Shown here: piece after piece, positions 11,222 through 21,906 of the stretch
Layout of the letters: the number at the start of each line of letters is the position of its first letter
How positions within the stretch are numbered: the stretch's first letter is position 1
Assembly: GCA_905221605.1 (NCBI GenBank)
Contig: CAJNDS010000004.1
Span: 187,010-251,009, forward strand
DNA from: Symbiodinium natans
Taxonomy: Eukaryota > Sar > Dinophyceae > Suessiales > Symbiodiniaceae
Direction of reading: 5' to 3'
DNA: 64,000 nucleotides
Notes under the pieces: model-generated
What the model was told of the DNA's origin: nothing
What the model saw: the letters and a program-made list of their open reading frames with translations, nothing else
The model's database searches: none
Program-made: the position numbers and the translations under genes

Positions 11222-12339
11222 CTGGGGAGCATATATTAAAGTAGGCTTGGGGTTTAGGGTTTAGGGTTTAGGGTCTAGGGTTTAGGGTTTAGGATTTAGG
11301 GTTTAGGGTTTAGGGTTTAGGCTCTAGGGTTTGGGGTTTGGGGTTTAGGGCTTAGGGTTCAGGTTTTGGGGTTGCTAGTCTCCGCAAATAAACCTCCAAG
11401 ATCTACACATGCATATGTGTACACACTTCCACTCACCTATGTTTAAGGAATCTATACACTCACAAATATCTGCAATATAAACCCTACCCCATGTCTTTGG
11501 TGGGTTCAGGGGTGTAGCGTAGGGGCGTAGGGGTTTGGTCCAAGAAAGAAAAACTTCAGTATCCCTTGTTAAAAAGGGCCTAATGTTGGGGTCCCTTTAA
11601 TAAAACCCCCCCCCAATCTTGTTTTGGTCCTCGGGGTTTGGAGGGGTGGAAAAAAAGAGGGGGTGTCAATAATGCGGATTCTGGGGGTCTGGGGTCTGGG
11701 GGGGGTCAGCTGTCAGGGTCTGCTTTGCTTTGTCTTGTGAAGGGTTCTGCTTGCTCTCTGCTCTCAAACGAGATCTGCTTCTCTAAAGACTCAGCCTCGG
11801 AGCTCTTTCAAGCCAGCTCAGCTGAAAAGTCTTCTCTGCAATGGAACTCTTAAGCCATTTTCAGTAAAATTTTCAATTCCTGGCCGGAAAAATTTTACAA
11901 TAACCACCCCATTATAATTGTCACCGGACCCCCCTATATAGACTTGTTTACATACATCGGCCCGAAAACCTCCCGCAATGGAAAGTAGTCTTCGGCTGGG
12001 GCCCTCTGGCCCGGCGAATATTACTATTACCACCAAATTTATAAATGGGACGTTAACATTAGGGTTCTGGTGGGGCTGCTTATGTGTCTTAAAGGGTCGA
12101 TAGGGTGTTGAGCTTCAAGGTTTTTTGGCATTCGCTTCCCCAAGAAGGATGCCCTCAAATGTGATCTGTCACCCCCTTTCGGCTGCAAAGCACGCAAGCT
12201 GCTGGCTGCTGAGGGTTTAGGGTTTAGGGCTTGGGGTTTAGGGTTTGGGGTTTAGGGTTTAGGGTTTAGGGTTTAGGGTTTAGGAACTCCACCCCCCACC
12301 CTTGGATCTCGTATTCCCCCTCTTGACCGCAGATACTGA

Positions 12340-12685
12340 GGTTGTTGTGCCACCGACTTGCGCACACCAATCCAGCTTTCACAATGGTGCCGAAATATCA
12401 TACTTTGTCTACTATTTGCTTAAGAGCCCCAAAAGAAGGAACATTAAAAAACCCTATGGTAACCCTTAACAAGGAAGAATAGGTTTTTGATTTTTCGGGG
12501 TTCTTAAGCAATTCGTAGTTGTCCAGATGTCCAAAGCTTTGAGGCATCACCGCCGCTTTGCAGGGCTTGGGATATAGGGATGGGCGTAGGGCTTCGGGAT
12601 CCAGAGAATTTCTTGCACTGAGGCTGCGACCGTCTACTACACCGAGGCAGCCGACACAGCTGCCTTCCTCTGGCAGTCGCTGGTC
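12340..12685 (+). CDS. Possible plus-strand exons around a MITE
   Basis: Islands read NGAEISYF, then after the MITE at 12409-12518 VQMSKALRHHRRFAG, then ISCTEAATVYYTEAADTAAF ending near GTCTAG. Removing the MITE with one TTGT copy restores the frame. The minus strand gives equally protein-like text, so the strand is unresolved. Confidence 0.3.
12409..12518. mobile_element. MITE-like element, CTACTATTTGCTTAAG family
   Basis: Inverted ends CTACTATTTGCTTAAG / CTTAAGCAATTCGTAG with a four-base target duplication TTGT on both sides. Confidence 0.9.
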
Positions 12686-12693
12686 TAGTTTAG

Positions 12694-12825
12694 TTTTGGG
12701 TTTTGGGTTTTGGGTTTTGGGTTTTGGGTTTTGGGTTTAGGGTTTAGGGTTTAGGGTTTAGGGTTTAGGGTTTAGGGTTTAGGGTTTAGGGTCTAGGGTC
12801 TAGGGTCTAGGGTCTAGGGTTTAGG
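12694..12825. repeat. TTTTGGG/TTTAGGG/TCTAGGG array
   Basis: Three homogeneous blocks in series: TTTTGGG, TTTAGGG, TCTAGGG. Supports block-wise expansion of variants. Confidence 0.9.
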
Positions 12826-13376
12826 CGCGTCTTTTGTGCGGCGCAAGTACACCAAACTCAAGGCCTGAACCGCCCAATGCTCCTCAGCTACTCAGCTTGG
12901 TTGCTACACGTGCAAGAGTTTCTGGCTGTCGTGGCAACAGTGACCCACACACAAACCCTAAACCCTAAACCCTGAACCCCGAAAGTACCCGAGTCATACC
13001 ACTTCGGCGGATGCCGTTTAGAAACTTGATTCCAAACCAGACCGCACCCTGGCCTGAACTTCAATTCACCATCATGTAACCATCAGGAAATCCTATTGGT
13101 AATTCCTCCGACCCCTATAGTCAGGAGGTTTGTCAGATTGGATAGGACCAAACGTAAGCCAGCAGCGGACTCTTGTCACACCGACCAACCACCACAGTAG
13201 ACTATTCTTTGCTCAACCTTCGGACGGTTCAATCCTAAATGCCCCCACCAACCCCTGCAAACAAAAGAGTCCCATGCATGCATAGTTCAAACCAAACCCC
13301 CAGAACCTAACATATTTTCATACGTGTTCAGAAACAAACAAACAACAAATAACCATATCTACATCCACATAAATAT

Positions 13377-13505
13377 GGGGGTTTACGACAATAAGGGACG
13401 AATATAGTCCCCAAACAGTAGGATTCCCTGTAAGAAGAACCCCAAGAAGGGGTACACCCCCCTTCCCCCCCCCCCCCCCCGCCCCCAATTTCGTAAACCC
13501 CCCTT
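13377..13505. mobile_element. MITE-like element, GTTTACGA family
   Basis: GGGGGTTTACGA / TCGTAAACCCCC ends with CCCCAAACAGTAGGATTCCC inside and a C run at 13466-13481. Related copies at 43290-43380 and 35645-35735. Confidence 0.75.
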
Positions 13506-13539
13506 ATGTACAAAGAGCGAGAGAGTGGGATAAACCCTT

Positions 13540-13692
13540 CGGTCCTTCGGGGGTGGCTTCAGCTCAGCCGACGCTTGCTGCGACCCGGTCGCCCAGAAGG
13601 CCCAGGCACCCAAAACCAGGCGCCTACTTCCGCTTCTGGGGTTGAGGGATACGGCAGGGTTTACAGAGTGCGTTCAGAATTTTGGGCTTGGG
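13540..13692 (+). CDS. Exon-like island on the plus strand
   Basis: Frame reads SSADACCDPVAQKAQAPKTR and ends at a canonical GTAAGT donor. The minus strand is also open (GAWAFWATGSQQASAELKPP). One of few places where plus looks at least as good. Confidence 0.35.
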
Positions 13693-14057
13693 TAAGTTTA
13701 TAGGGTCCAGGCGTCAGGGTTTTGCTAGAGGTTAGACGATAGCCTGTATAGGGCTCAACGCATGTAGGAGTTTAGGCACTGTAGGTCTTGATGGTGCACA
13801 TTCGGGCTGTTAGGAAGCTTTTAGGGCGTCAGGGCTTTGGGGTTGTAGGCTTCCTGCGTGGGAAGAAGAAGGTTGGGGGCTCCAGCCCGTGGAAGATCTT
13901 ATCATATAGATCCATGGAGAGTCGAAGGGCTTAGGCTTGAAAATAGAAGCTCGTGCTCGCGGGTCTTTGAACTCCATCCCCTGGCCGCATCCTAAACGCT
14001 ACTAAACCCCCATGCCGCTGTCGTCTGGCACATGGCACTTTGCTCGTGGCAACTCGA

Positions 14058-14175
14058 TAGGGTTTAGGGTTTAGGGTTTAGGGTTTGGGGTTTGGGGTTT
14101 GGGGTTTGGGGTTTGGGGTTTGGGGTTTGGGGCTTGGGGTCTGGGGCTTAGGAGGGTTTAGGGTTTAGGGTTTGC
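14058..14175. repeat. TTTAGGG/TTTGGGG array
   Basis: TTTAGGG units followed by about eight TTTGGGG units and back. Confidence 0.9.
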
Positions 14176-15292
14176 AAGGGCCGAAGGCACGCCCAAGCAT
14201 CAGAAGTCCCAAGCAACCCCCTCCTGTTACTGTACATTCTCATAAGCCAAGTAATTGTTCTGCCTGCTATACCCTTTTCGTGATCCTGTGGAACCCTAAA
14301 TCCCGCTTTCCCCCGCCCCCCAGGTTTAGGGTTTAGGGTTTAGGGTTTAGGGTTTAGGGTTTAGGGTTTAGGGTTTAGGGTTTGTACCCTGTCAAGCCCG
14401 AACTCAAAACTCGAAGTCCTGTTTTGGGGCTTAGGGGTTAGGATTTCGGGCCAGCCGGGCGCCAAACCCTCAACCTTTTAATTAGGCTCTACCTAAACCC
14501 TAAACCCTAACCCTAAACCCTAAACCCTAAACCCTAAACCCTACACCCTGAACCCTGAACCCTAAACCCTAAACCCTAAACCCTAACCCTAAACCCTATA
14601 CCGACCTGGAGGTCGCTGGTGAAACGAAGCACGGCACGCCGAGGGCGGCAGCAAGTACCGCAAAGACACTTTGGCCTTCGGAGGATGCAAGAGCTTTAAG
14701 AATTTAGGGTTTAAGGTTCAGGGTTTTGGGTTTTAGGGTTTAGGGTTGCTTTAAGACCTGGAGTTTCAGTCTTGAGGGAACCCCATGTAGACCCCGGAGT
14801 AACCCTAGGAATGGAAAGGGTGCCCTTTTTGGATTCAAGGGGCTTGTAAGCAAACCCATACCCTACAAACAGGGAATAAGGGCCTACTCTTTGTCCCAGC
14901 TATAAGCCCTCAAAGGAGTTTCGGGACCCGAGAAAGGTAGCTCAGCGCAGCGTGCTGGCCTCTCACGGGATGCCCATTATTCTTACTGGAGGTAGGGGAA
15001 GGTCAGACCTGCCATTGCGGGCAAACCCTTACCCTAAACACTAAACCTTATAACAAGTAAGTCCTTAAACCCCGTGAAGCCGTTACAAGCTGTACGGGTG
15101 CAGGTTGTTCACCTGGTGCCTTTTCATTACAGTCTGCTTCCCAGATTGTACGAAAGTAAAGTTCAGGGCTTGCAGGGCTTGCAGGGCACCCTAAACCTAC
15201 CCTAAACTCTGAGCAATAAAAGCTTGCACGGGGTATGGAGGTCACAGAAAAGAAGCGTTGAGGCCGCCAGGTCTGCTCCTAAGACCTTTAGC

Positions 15293-15400
15293 TTGGGATG
15301 TTCCCCGTTATACTAACAGTCCTGAAAAGGGATTATAATAGGGGGGGGGGGGTACTTTAATCCCCATCAAGGACTGTTCGTATAAGGGGGAACATCCCAA
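15293..15400. mobile_element. MITE-like element, TTGGGATGTTCCCC family
   Basis: Near-perfect inverted ends of about 35 bp. The loop holds a G run at 15341-15352. Confidence 0.95.
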
Positions 15401-15680
15401 CCTTCAACACCACATCACAGGGTCCTGGGCATCGCTTCAGGGCACAACTTGTCCAGTGGGTCTAAACCCCCAAACCTAAACAAACCCTCAACCCCTAAAC
15501 CCCTAAACCCCTAACCCCTAAACCCTGCCAGATTCCCCCCAAGGCCTCCACGCCGGCGGCGTCTGGATGGCACCATGCTGGGGCGCGACCCCAAAACCTA
15601 AACCCTAAGCCCTAAACCCTAAACCCTAATCCCTAGTGCTCGGCTCCGGGCTTCGAAGAGGTTTCAGGGCTTAGGGTTTC

Positions 15681-15798
15681 AGGATGTTCCCCTTTATACT
15701 CACAGTACTTATTAGGGATTGTAGTAGGGTTTAGGGTTTAGGGTTTGGGGTTTAGGGTTTAGGGTTTAGGACTGTTAGTATGAAGGGGAACATCCCAA
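15681..15798. mobile_element. MITE-like element with a telomeric array in its loop
   Basis: Ends as in 15293-15400, but the loop (15723-15767) is six TTTAGGG/TTTGGGG units running directly into AGGACTGTTAG of the right arm. Sister copies have non-telomeric sequence there. Confidence 0.95.
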
Positions 15799-15799
15799 C

Positions 15800-15964
15800 T
15801 TAGAGCCTTTAAGCAGCTTTCCAGCGCAGTGCACACTGCCAGGATGTGTCTTACATGGGGGTCACTGACAACAACCGCGCTCTGAGTGGATATCCCTGAG
15901 TCGCTGCATCGTCGCGTGTCCACTCCTATCGTTTTCTTGAAGATGTGCTTTATCCAGCAAAACC
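15800..15964 (-). CDS. Exon-like island ending at a MITE edge
   Basis: 55 open codons with WIKHIFKKTIGVDTRR and HVRHILAVCTALESCLKAL. Begins after CCCTGAACC...CAG. The GT donor is made by the flanking G and the first T of the MITE at 15681-15798. No family recognised. Confidence 0.6.
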
Positions 15965-16236
15965 CTGAACCCTGAACCCTAAACCTGAACCCTGAACCCT
16001 AACCCCTAAGCCCTAAAATGCACACTTGCACGTTTGGGGACCTTATCGCTCCTCCTCGATGTAGGTGCTCGATATACGGGCTCACTGTAAGCTCCATCCG
16101 TCTGTGCCCGAAACAAGTCGAAGCGGCAACTGGCTGTAGGGCAGTCCCCCTCTGCCCAAGGCTGTGCCCTCTAACCCTAAACCCCAAACCCTAAACACTC
16201 TCTGCCCAAGCAGAACCGTAGTTTTTTAGCTTTCTG

Positions 16237-16600
16237 CTAGCCTAAGATGAGCATGCCCGAGACAGCCACGGTTGAGAGCGCGCTGCGGGTCAGTCTGAAT
16301 CTGAAACGCTTTGCAGGCAGGACTTTCGAGATTGTTGTGTATTCCACCGAAAGCAAAAATTCCGGTAAATCGTCCCATAGAACCCCTGCCTCCTGAACGC
16401 ACTGCTCGCACGATTCATGCTGCAAAGACGGCTTTTTGAGCATCGCGTTGTCCCGGCAATGGTGCCGGCGTTGGTGCCTTTGCGTTGGGCGCAAGCAGCT
16501 GGAAAAGATCCCGGTGCAGTTAGACTGTTGCCCTCGCTTGTCAAGGCCTTTGGCAACCGGAACCACGCGCTGTCTTGCGACCCTCTTGCTCAAGAAACGT
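16237..16600 (-). CDS. Coding-looking region, strand unresolved
   Basis: On minus a 118-codon frame includes EFLLSVEYTTISKVLPAKRF and ends SGMLILG. On plus a 49-codon frame starts with ATG at 16247 (MSMPETATVESALRVSLNL). Neighbouring models are minus. At 16571-16732 an imperfect tandem duplication of about 90 bp disturbs the region. Confidence 0.35.
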
Positions 16601-16732
16601 GAAGAAACGTGAGTGGTTGGAGAAGGACGCTGCCACCCTTGTGGCTGACGGAACCAAAAGTTGTCTTGCGACCTCCTTGCCCAAGAAACTTGAAGGATTG
16701 GAGAAGGGACGCTGCCACCCTCGTGGGTAGGA
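16571..16732. repeat. Imperfect tandem duplication of about 90 bp
   Basis: TGTCTTGCGACC ... GACGCTGCCACCCT occurs at 16571-16640 and 16661-16730. Confidence 0.8.
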
Positions 16733-17144
16733 AATCTGGACGATCCGCGGAACTGCCAATCCTTTAAGTAGACTTCGACAAGGTCTAGAGGTTATGTGGG
16801 GATGCTGTTCAGATGGTTCGTGTCATGCCCCCTTAGGCCTTAGATTGCTGGGGGGGCGCTAAGTACTCGAAGTTCGGTCGCGGTGCATGCCTATAGCCAG
16901 GGATGTCCAGAGGAAAAACCCACGCTTGTGGGAAAAGCCGGCCAGGCGCCGGTGTCGCAGCTGCGAAAAACCTCCCCCAAGGGGTTAGAGGTGGTGTCGG
17001 GGACCAGAGTCAGGGACTACATTCACAGAGCCGAACTCCGGACGTAAATTTCGACTGACGCTGCTTCCCACGCTCCTGCAGAAGTCTGCGACCCGGTGGA
17101 GTATGGACCCCGACACGCGCAAAACCACGTGCGAAACGACTAAC

Positions 17145-17291
17145 GCAGGACGCAGCACTCCATCTCGTCAGCCAGACGTTGGTCACGGTGCTTGGCAAAA
17201 TTGTAGGTCTCCTGGAACGACACAGGGCTCATAAAGCTCAAGCTGAAAACGAAAATGAAAACGCTGAGCCGAACGGCCCGTAACTCGGCGT
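17145..17291 (-). CDS. Exon, unknown membrane protein: LRAVRLSVFIFVFSLSF
   Basis: 147 nt. Acceptor GTGTGCTAG preceded by a G/T-rich tract, donor GTTAGTC or nearby. Predicted membrane helix followed by a charged tail. Confidence 0.65.
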
Positions 17292-20200
17292 CTAGCACAC
17301 CCACCACCCCCCCCACCCAACCCACCCCCCCCAAACAAAAAAAAAACCGAAAAAACTTGAAACCCCGAACTGTGGTCTCCTTGAACAGTGGGTGCGACGA
17401 ACCGGAGAAGCTGAAGTCGTTCACGAGGTAGGAAAGAAAGAGCTTCTCCGAAGTGATCCTTGAGATTTGTTATCGGGCTGGGGTTGAGGGCGGTTCATGA
17501 GCCGAATTGGAAGCTTAGGGCTTCAAGAGTTCAGGTTATGGCTCAGGCGTTTCAAGGTTGAGGTTGTTGAAGGCTTCTTCCTAAGTTCCCTCCTTCAGAA
17601 GAAAGCCAAGCTCTTAAGAAGATTCCGAGGAACATGATGGCAGACCTCACCACGAACAAATCCTCCGCATAGCCGTCCTTGAGGCTCACCTTAGCTTTCA
17701 CCGAAACAGCTTGCTAACCCTTGGTTAGGGTTTAGAGCTTAGAGTTTAGGGTTTAGGGTTTAGGGTTGGGGCTTAGGGCCCTCAACAAAGTATGCTGCTC
17801 TTATGTGTTGCGCATGAAGAAGATGTGGCAAGCCCCTGGCCTGGTCCAGAGCTTTTTGCATCGTGATCAGGTTGTAGTGGTCCAGCGGGTGCACGACCGT
17901 GGCCAGGAAGAGCGCCTCTCCGTCGATCCCTGGGAAGTCCGCCTGGTGCTTCCGGAAAAGGGACAAGAACCGCCTCCGCACCGGAAGCAGGAAGTTCACG
18001 AAGTGGCTGTGATCCTTCCACTGCTTGCGATCTTCGCATCTACGCAAAGAAACATTGTTCGACTACTACTTCGCAGATGCACGATGAATTGCGATGCTTG
18101 CTGACCCTAAACACTAAACCCTAAACCCTGGACCCTAAACCCTATGACTTCCTTCAACTTCTTGATGTCGGCATGCGGGGGGACGCCGTGAACCAAGCAG
18201 GACGAGATCAAGGTTCGGAATCGTTCTGCGTCCACGTTGCAAACGCCCAGCCAGTATCCAAGGTCACACCAGTTCGCAAAGGCATTGACGCCGTAGTAGT
18301 TGTACAGGACGGTGCCAATGGAATACTTCCGAACGGTCGGGTCTGGACTCTCTGGGTTGGCAGCCCAGTTGCTGAAGGCATGCCTTACGCTGGATTTTAC
18401 CCGATGTGTATTAGATACCCGTAGAGAATCACATGGGATGAGTATATGCTTTCAGTCAGCAAACATGAAGCGAACAGCCTGGAAAACCGACTCTACGTGC
18501 TGACTGCGTGAGGTTCCCTCGAGTATGCATCGCGCCTGAATTTTCTAAAACGCCTAAACCCTAAGCCCTAAACCCTCAACCCTAAACTTAAAGACAAAGT
18601 CTCCTATCAGCCCTAGCCACAACATCGGGTGGACCAAGTAGCAGCATGCCATGTTGAGCAGGATAACGGCCTGGTTCTCTGGGGTTTAGGGTTTAGGGTT
18701 TGGGGTTTAGGGTTTCGGGTTTAGGGGTTTACCCACTGGGCCTAAAGTACTCCTCTTTTCCCGAAAAGCTCTGACACTTCAAAGCCTTAGTAGCCTACGC
18801 CCTGTCAACCCCTCATTCCTACTGTTTGCTTAAGAACCCCAAGCACAAAAAAAAGCAACGAAGGAAGAATATCTGCAATTTTTGGTGGGTTCTTAACTAA
18901 CCCGAAACCCTGAATACCCTATACCCTAAGCAATTAAGTAGCTTCCCAGATTCCCTCAAAAAGGAGCAGAAGGGCCTCGTCTGCCTGGATAGCTGCCCCA
19001 CCATAGGTTGCCTGGGACACCCACTGGCGAAGGGAATGAACCAAAAGGGGTTAGGGTTTAGGGTTTGGGTTCATGTTCTTCCCAAAACTTTCAAAACTAC
19101 AGCTCCCACCGCCGCCGCCGCTACAGTGTGAGCACAAATTTGGCGTGCAAGAACACGAACTATAACTGTACTCCGAAGGGACGAATGTTAAAAACAAACG
19201 TGAAGAACCTGTAGGCAGAGTTGCCCACATGAGGACTTGGTCGGATCTGTCCGTCAAGTTCACCTCCGCCAACAGCTCGGCATGCTGCAAGCATTTGCCT
19301 TGCCGGGCTTGCAGCACGCCCCTATGGTGCTATGCTCCAGAACGCATGGAGTGATTTCGGATCGTGCCATAGGCTTTACTTTTCAGAACTGCTATACTGC
19401 TATAGAGCCACACGAACTTTTGTGAGCGTTCTTGCCTTGCTGAGTGTAGTGTGGGACGTCCGGAATGGCAAAGCGAGCAACGGTCATGCCGCCGGTCGTT
19501 TCCACCTCGCGCACGTAGATGGAGAGAGTGGTCTCCAAGAGGAGTTGCGCCGCCAAACGCCTGGCATTCTTCACACGGTGGGGCCAAACACCAAGGTCGT
19601 TGAAGATCCGCCTCAGCCCATAGCGCAGGATGCCCGGAGTGTCCTTGCCGCCGAAGATCATGCCGGCCCACGCACCCAAGCCAATGAAGATGCGGCCCCA
19701 TAGGAAGAACCAAAAGGTGAGGTGAACGTGGTCCATGTCTAAGGAGTGAGCAATGTCATCCTCCAGCATCCCATCGCCGGTGACTTGAGGCAAGAGATTT
19801 GAGGCGCCTGTGGGCCTCTGCTGCAACTTCTTGGGGGAGTCTGGGTCCTTGGTATGTTCAACATCCTTGTGTGCTGCAAGCAAGTCGGACAACATCTGGA
19901 TCTCCTCCTCTTGGGGTAGGCCAAGACTGCTGCGGGCTCGGAGCCCCTGCTCTGGGCGATGCTTGTTTGAGGGGCTGCCGGGCTCGGAGCGCCGGAGGCG
20001 TCCGCGCATGACGGCCTTCCAGCAGCAGATGGCATCCCAGGTGTACCAAACGAGGAACACGAACCAAGATCGCATCGCCCACAGCATGGAGGGCTTTCGC
20101 CACTCGACGAGCACGAAGGCGAAGACGTTGAGGAGGTAGAAGCACAAAAGGGCAACCTTAGACATCAAATTCCCTTGGAAACACCTTAGTGGCGCACTTC

Positions 20201-20590
20201 CGAACAATTCTGAAGATGGACTAGAAACATGCTCAGAGTGGAGGTCCTTCACCGCATTCACCACATGCACAATCTCGAACACCGACACCTGGATCATAAG
20301 AATTCTCGTGTCTGATTACGGAAACCGACTTGCTAAACGATCTGGACCGACCCACAACATTTCTTCGAAGAAATCGAAGGGTAATCCCCTGCCTTTGCTG
20401 GACGGAGGTACTCTGCATTCACCCAAGCTTCGCGTCCGTCTGGGAAACCGATGAAGCAGGTGGCGTCGTCGTGGCGGACGTGCATCACGCTAACTTCGAC
20501 GTTGCCACCTTCATAGCCCAGATCGCTAGCCTTGTCAGCCTGCAGGATCGCGTGGCTCCCTCGAACCAGCACCTCCACAAAAGGGAACAA
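17145..20590 (-). CDS. Multi-pass membrane protein of unknown family (composite model)
   Basis: Minus-strand exons that chain in phase: about 20590-20393, 20288-19440, 19023-18943, 18770-18737, 18678-18588, 18389-18141, 18039-17841, 17713-17600, 17458-17364, 17291-17145. Another coding-looking island near 19310-19060 has an uncertain frame. The protein has several hydrophobic helices (SWFVFLVWYTWDAICCW; LTFWFFLWGRIFIGLGAW; LRAVRLSVFIFVFSLSF) around a long soluble stretch with GTVLYNYYGVNAFANWC and FLATVVHPLDHYN. I do not recognise a family. Codon junctions fit at six or more introns, several with GC donors, so the model is credible despite the unknown function. It may extend in both directions. 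Confidence 0.7.
17364..17458 (-). CDS. Exon, unknown membrane protein: LSYLVNDFSFSGSSHPLF
   Basis: 95 nt. Acceptor TCTCAAG, donor GTTTCAAG. The single leftover base completes the Asp codon of the next exon. Confidence 0.7.
17600..17713 (-). CDS. Exon, unknown membrane protein: DLFVVRSAIMFLGIFLRAWL
   Basis: Hydrophobic helix after VKAKVSLKDGY. The acceptor GGTTAG lies in a degenerate array. The 3' edge is not fixed by phase. Confidence 0.6.
17841..18039 (-). CDS. Exon, unknown membrane protein: FLATVVHPLDHYN
   Basis: 199 nt. Acceptor TTTGCGTAG completes a Gly codon begun in the previous exon. A GC donor (CAG|GCC) is preferred. The competing frame in the same strand is arginine/proline-rich and less plausible. 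Confidence 0.7.
18141..18389 (-). CDS. Exon, unknown membrane protein: GTVLYNYYGVNAFANWC
   Basis: 249 nt, 82 codons. Acceptor AAATCCAG. The donor GTTTAGGG is the first unit of the 18110-18140 array. Exact phase fit on both sides. Confidence 0.8.
18588..18678 (-). CDS. Exon, unknown membrane protein: hydrophobic
   Basis: Reads NQAVILLNMACCYLVHPMLW. The acceptor tract is CCCTAAACCCCAG and the donor is GTTTAGGG, so both splice sites lie in telomeric repeats. Confidence 0.75.
18737..18770 (-). CDS. 34-nt microexon, unknown membrane protein
   Basis: AGC TTT ... CCC A between AGTGTCAG and GTGGGT; reads SFSGKEEYFRP. It restores the frame between its two neighbours (phase 0 in, 1 out). The intron before it holds the MITE. 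Confidence 0.55.
18819..18941. mobile_element. MITE-like element, CTACT family, with telomeric insert at an intron edge
   Basis: The right inverted end is split: CTTAA, then about 32 bp of degenerate CCCTAAA units (18898-18930), then GCAATTAAGTAG. The element ends at the GC donor of the exon 18943-19023. Confidence 0.85.
18943..19023 (-). CDS. Exon ending at a MITE edge, unknown membrane protein
   Basis: 27 codons, phase 0/0: WVSQATYGGAAIQADEALLL. Acceptor CTTCGCCAG. The GC donor is formed by the last flanking G and the first base of the CTACT-end MITE (18819-18941). Confidence 0.65.
19440..20288 (-). CDS. Large exon, unknown membrane protein
   Basis: By far the longest credible reading frame of the window (about 280 codons). 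It opens at GATCCAG|GTGTCG. Three hydrophobic segments flank a Pro/Ser/Gln-rich loop. A possible in-frame intron of about 70 nt (GTTTCTAG to TCTAAG near 20165-20237) would leave SEHVALLCFYLL. The 3' edge is uncertain (GC or GT donor near 19440-19455). Confidence 0.75.
20393..20590 (-). CDS. Exon, unknown membrane protein: soluble N-terminal part
   Basis: Reads GYEGGNVEVSVMHVRHDDAT then FIGFPDGREAWV. A GC donor after GCAAAG joins it in phase 0 to VSVFEIVHVV. The upstream edge is not determined. Confidence 0.65.
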
Positions 20591-20857
20591 AGCTCATCCT
20601 GCACTTTTCCCCGCCGTTTTGGGACACAAGACCAGAGCACTCCACATGAGTCTGACCCCAAGCCCCCTGCCTGCTTGGCTTCTGAATTAAGGGTCATACC
20701 TCGACCTCCACAAATTCAGCAAAGCCCTGCGAGTGGCGGGGAGGCGAGATTGAACCGAGATGCTGCGGAGCCAGCAGAGGGGAACCACGCTGAAGCAGAA
20801 CCGACCCACCGCCCAGCAAGCGAGGTGCCCTTGTTGCTTAAAAAAGGGAACCCCCCC

Positions 20858-20888
<31 letters not shown>

Positions 20889-21138
20889 AAAAAACAAGGG
20901 CCTACTCAGGGTCCTAGACCCTTAGCCTACTCGGGGTCCTAGACCCTTAGGGCAACTCCTCGCACAATTTTTGCTGTCAGCGCTGGTACTTCATGCCAAA
21001 AGACTCGTCACCTGGCTGGGTTCAGGGTTCAGGGTTCAGGGTTGAGGGTTGAGGGTTTAGGGTTGAGGGTTGAGGGTTCAGGTTTTAGAGTTTAGGGTTC
21101 CCGAGATGCGGAGGATGGTTGTAAGACCTCTCACTCAC

Positions 21139-21178
21139 TTCGAGTTCTTGGGCCCAAAGACCACACTGTGTACAGGTT
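21139..21178 (-). CDS. Exon-like island, unassigned
   Basis: Reads PVHSVVFGPKNSK and ends at a near-perfect GTGAGTG donor; acceptor GGCCAG. Upstream of the unknown membrane gene. Confidence 0.45.
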
Positions 21179-21299
21179 CTGGCCATTTAGGGCTTAGGGT
21201 TTAGGGTTTGTGCCTAAGGATGAGCCAACAGCCGGCATGGCTGTTTCAGGAACTGATTCTCAAGCCGGCAGGATAACTGCCAAGGACGTGTCAGGTGGG

Positions 21300-21402
21300 C
21301 CCTAAACCCTAAACCCTAAACCCTAAACCCTAAACCCTAAACCCTAAACCCTAAACCCTAAACCCTAAACCCTAAACCCTAAACCCTAAACCCTAAACCC
21401 TA
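21300..21402. repeat. CCCTAAA array
   Basis: About fourteen perfect heptamers. Confidence 0.95.
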
Positions 21403-21499
21403 AGGGTGGGGGTAGGGGGGCAAAGGGGCTATGGATTAGTCCCGCATTGGAGCTTGAAGGACATCATCGGGGCTCCGTAGCGTTTAGTTGAAAAACCGG

Positions 21500-21630
21500 G
21501 TAGGGTTTAGTGTTTAGGGTTTAGGGTTTTAGGGTTTAGGGTTTAGGGTTTAGGGTTTAGGGTTTAGGGTTTAGGGTTTAGGGTTTAGGGTTTAGGATTT
21601 AGGATTTAGGGTTTAGGGTTTAGGTTTTCC
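21500..21630. repeat. TTTAGGG array
   Basis: About seventeen heptamers with few variants. Together with 21300-21402 it makes a convergent inverted pair around an island at 21403-21500. Confidence 0.95.
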
Positions 21631-21875
21631 CCCTCCCCGCCACCACCCCAGCCCTAAACCCTAAACCCTAAACCCTACACTCTAAACCCTAAACCCTACA
21701 CCCTAAACCCTAAACCCGAAACCCCAAACCCTAAACCCCCCCCCCCCCCCCAACCCCTTAACAAAAAATGCGTTCGGAGCACGCTCCCGGCTATCTTCCG
21801 GGCGAAGGTCCACCGTCAGCTCCACATCGGTCGCCGCCAAACGCTTCTGTACACAGCCGGCGTGGTGGCTTAGGG

Positions 21876-21906
<31 letters not shown>

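Noticed and set aside
14925-15010. tRNA gene
   Set aside because: GTAGCTCAG resembles a D-arm, but no T-arm or closing acceptor stem follows.
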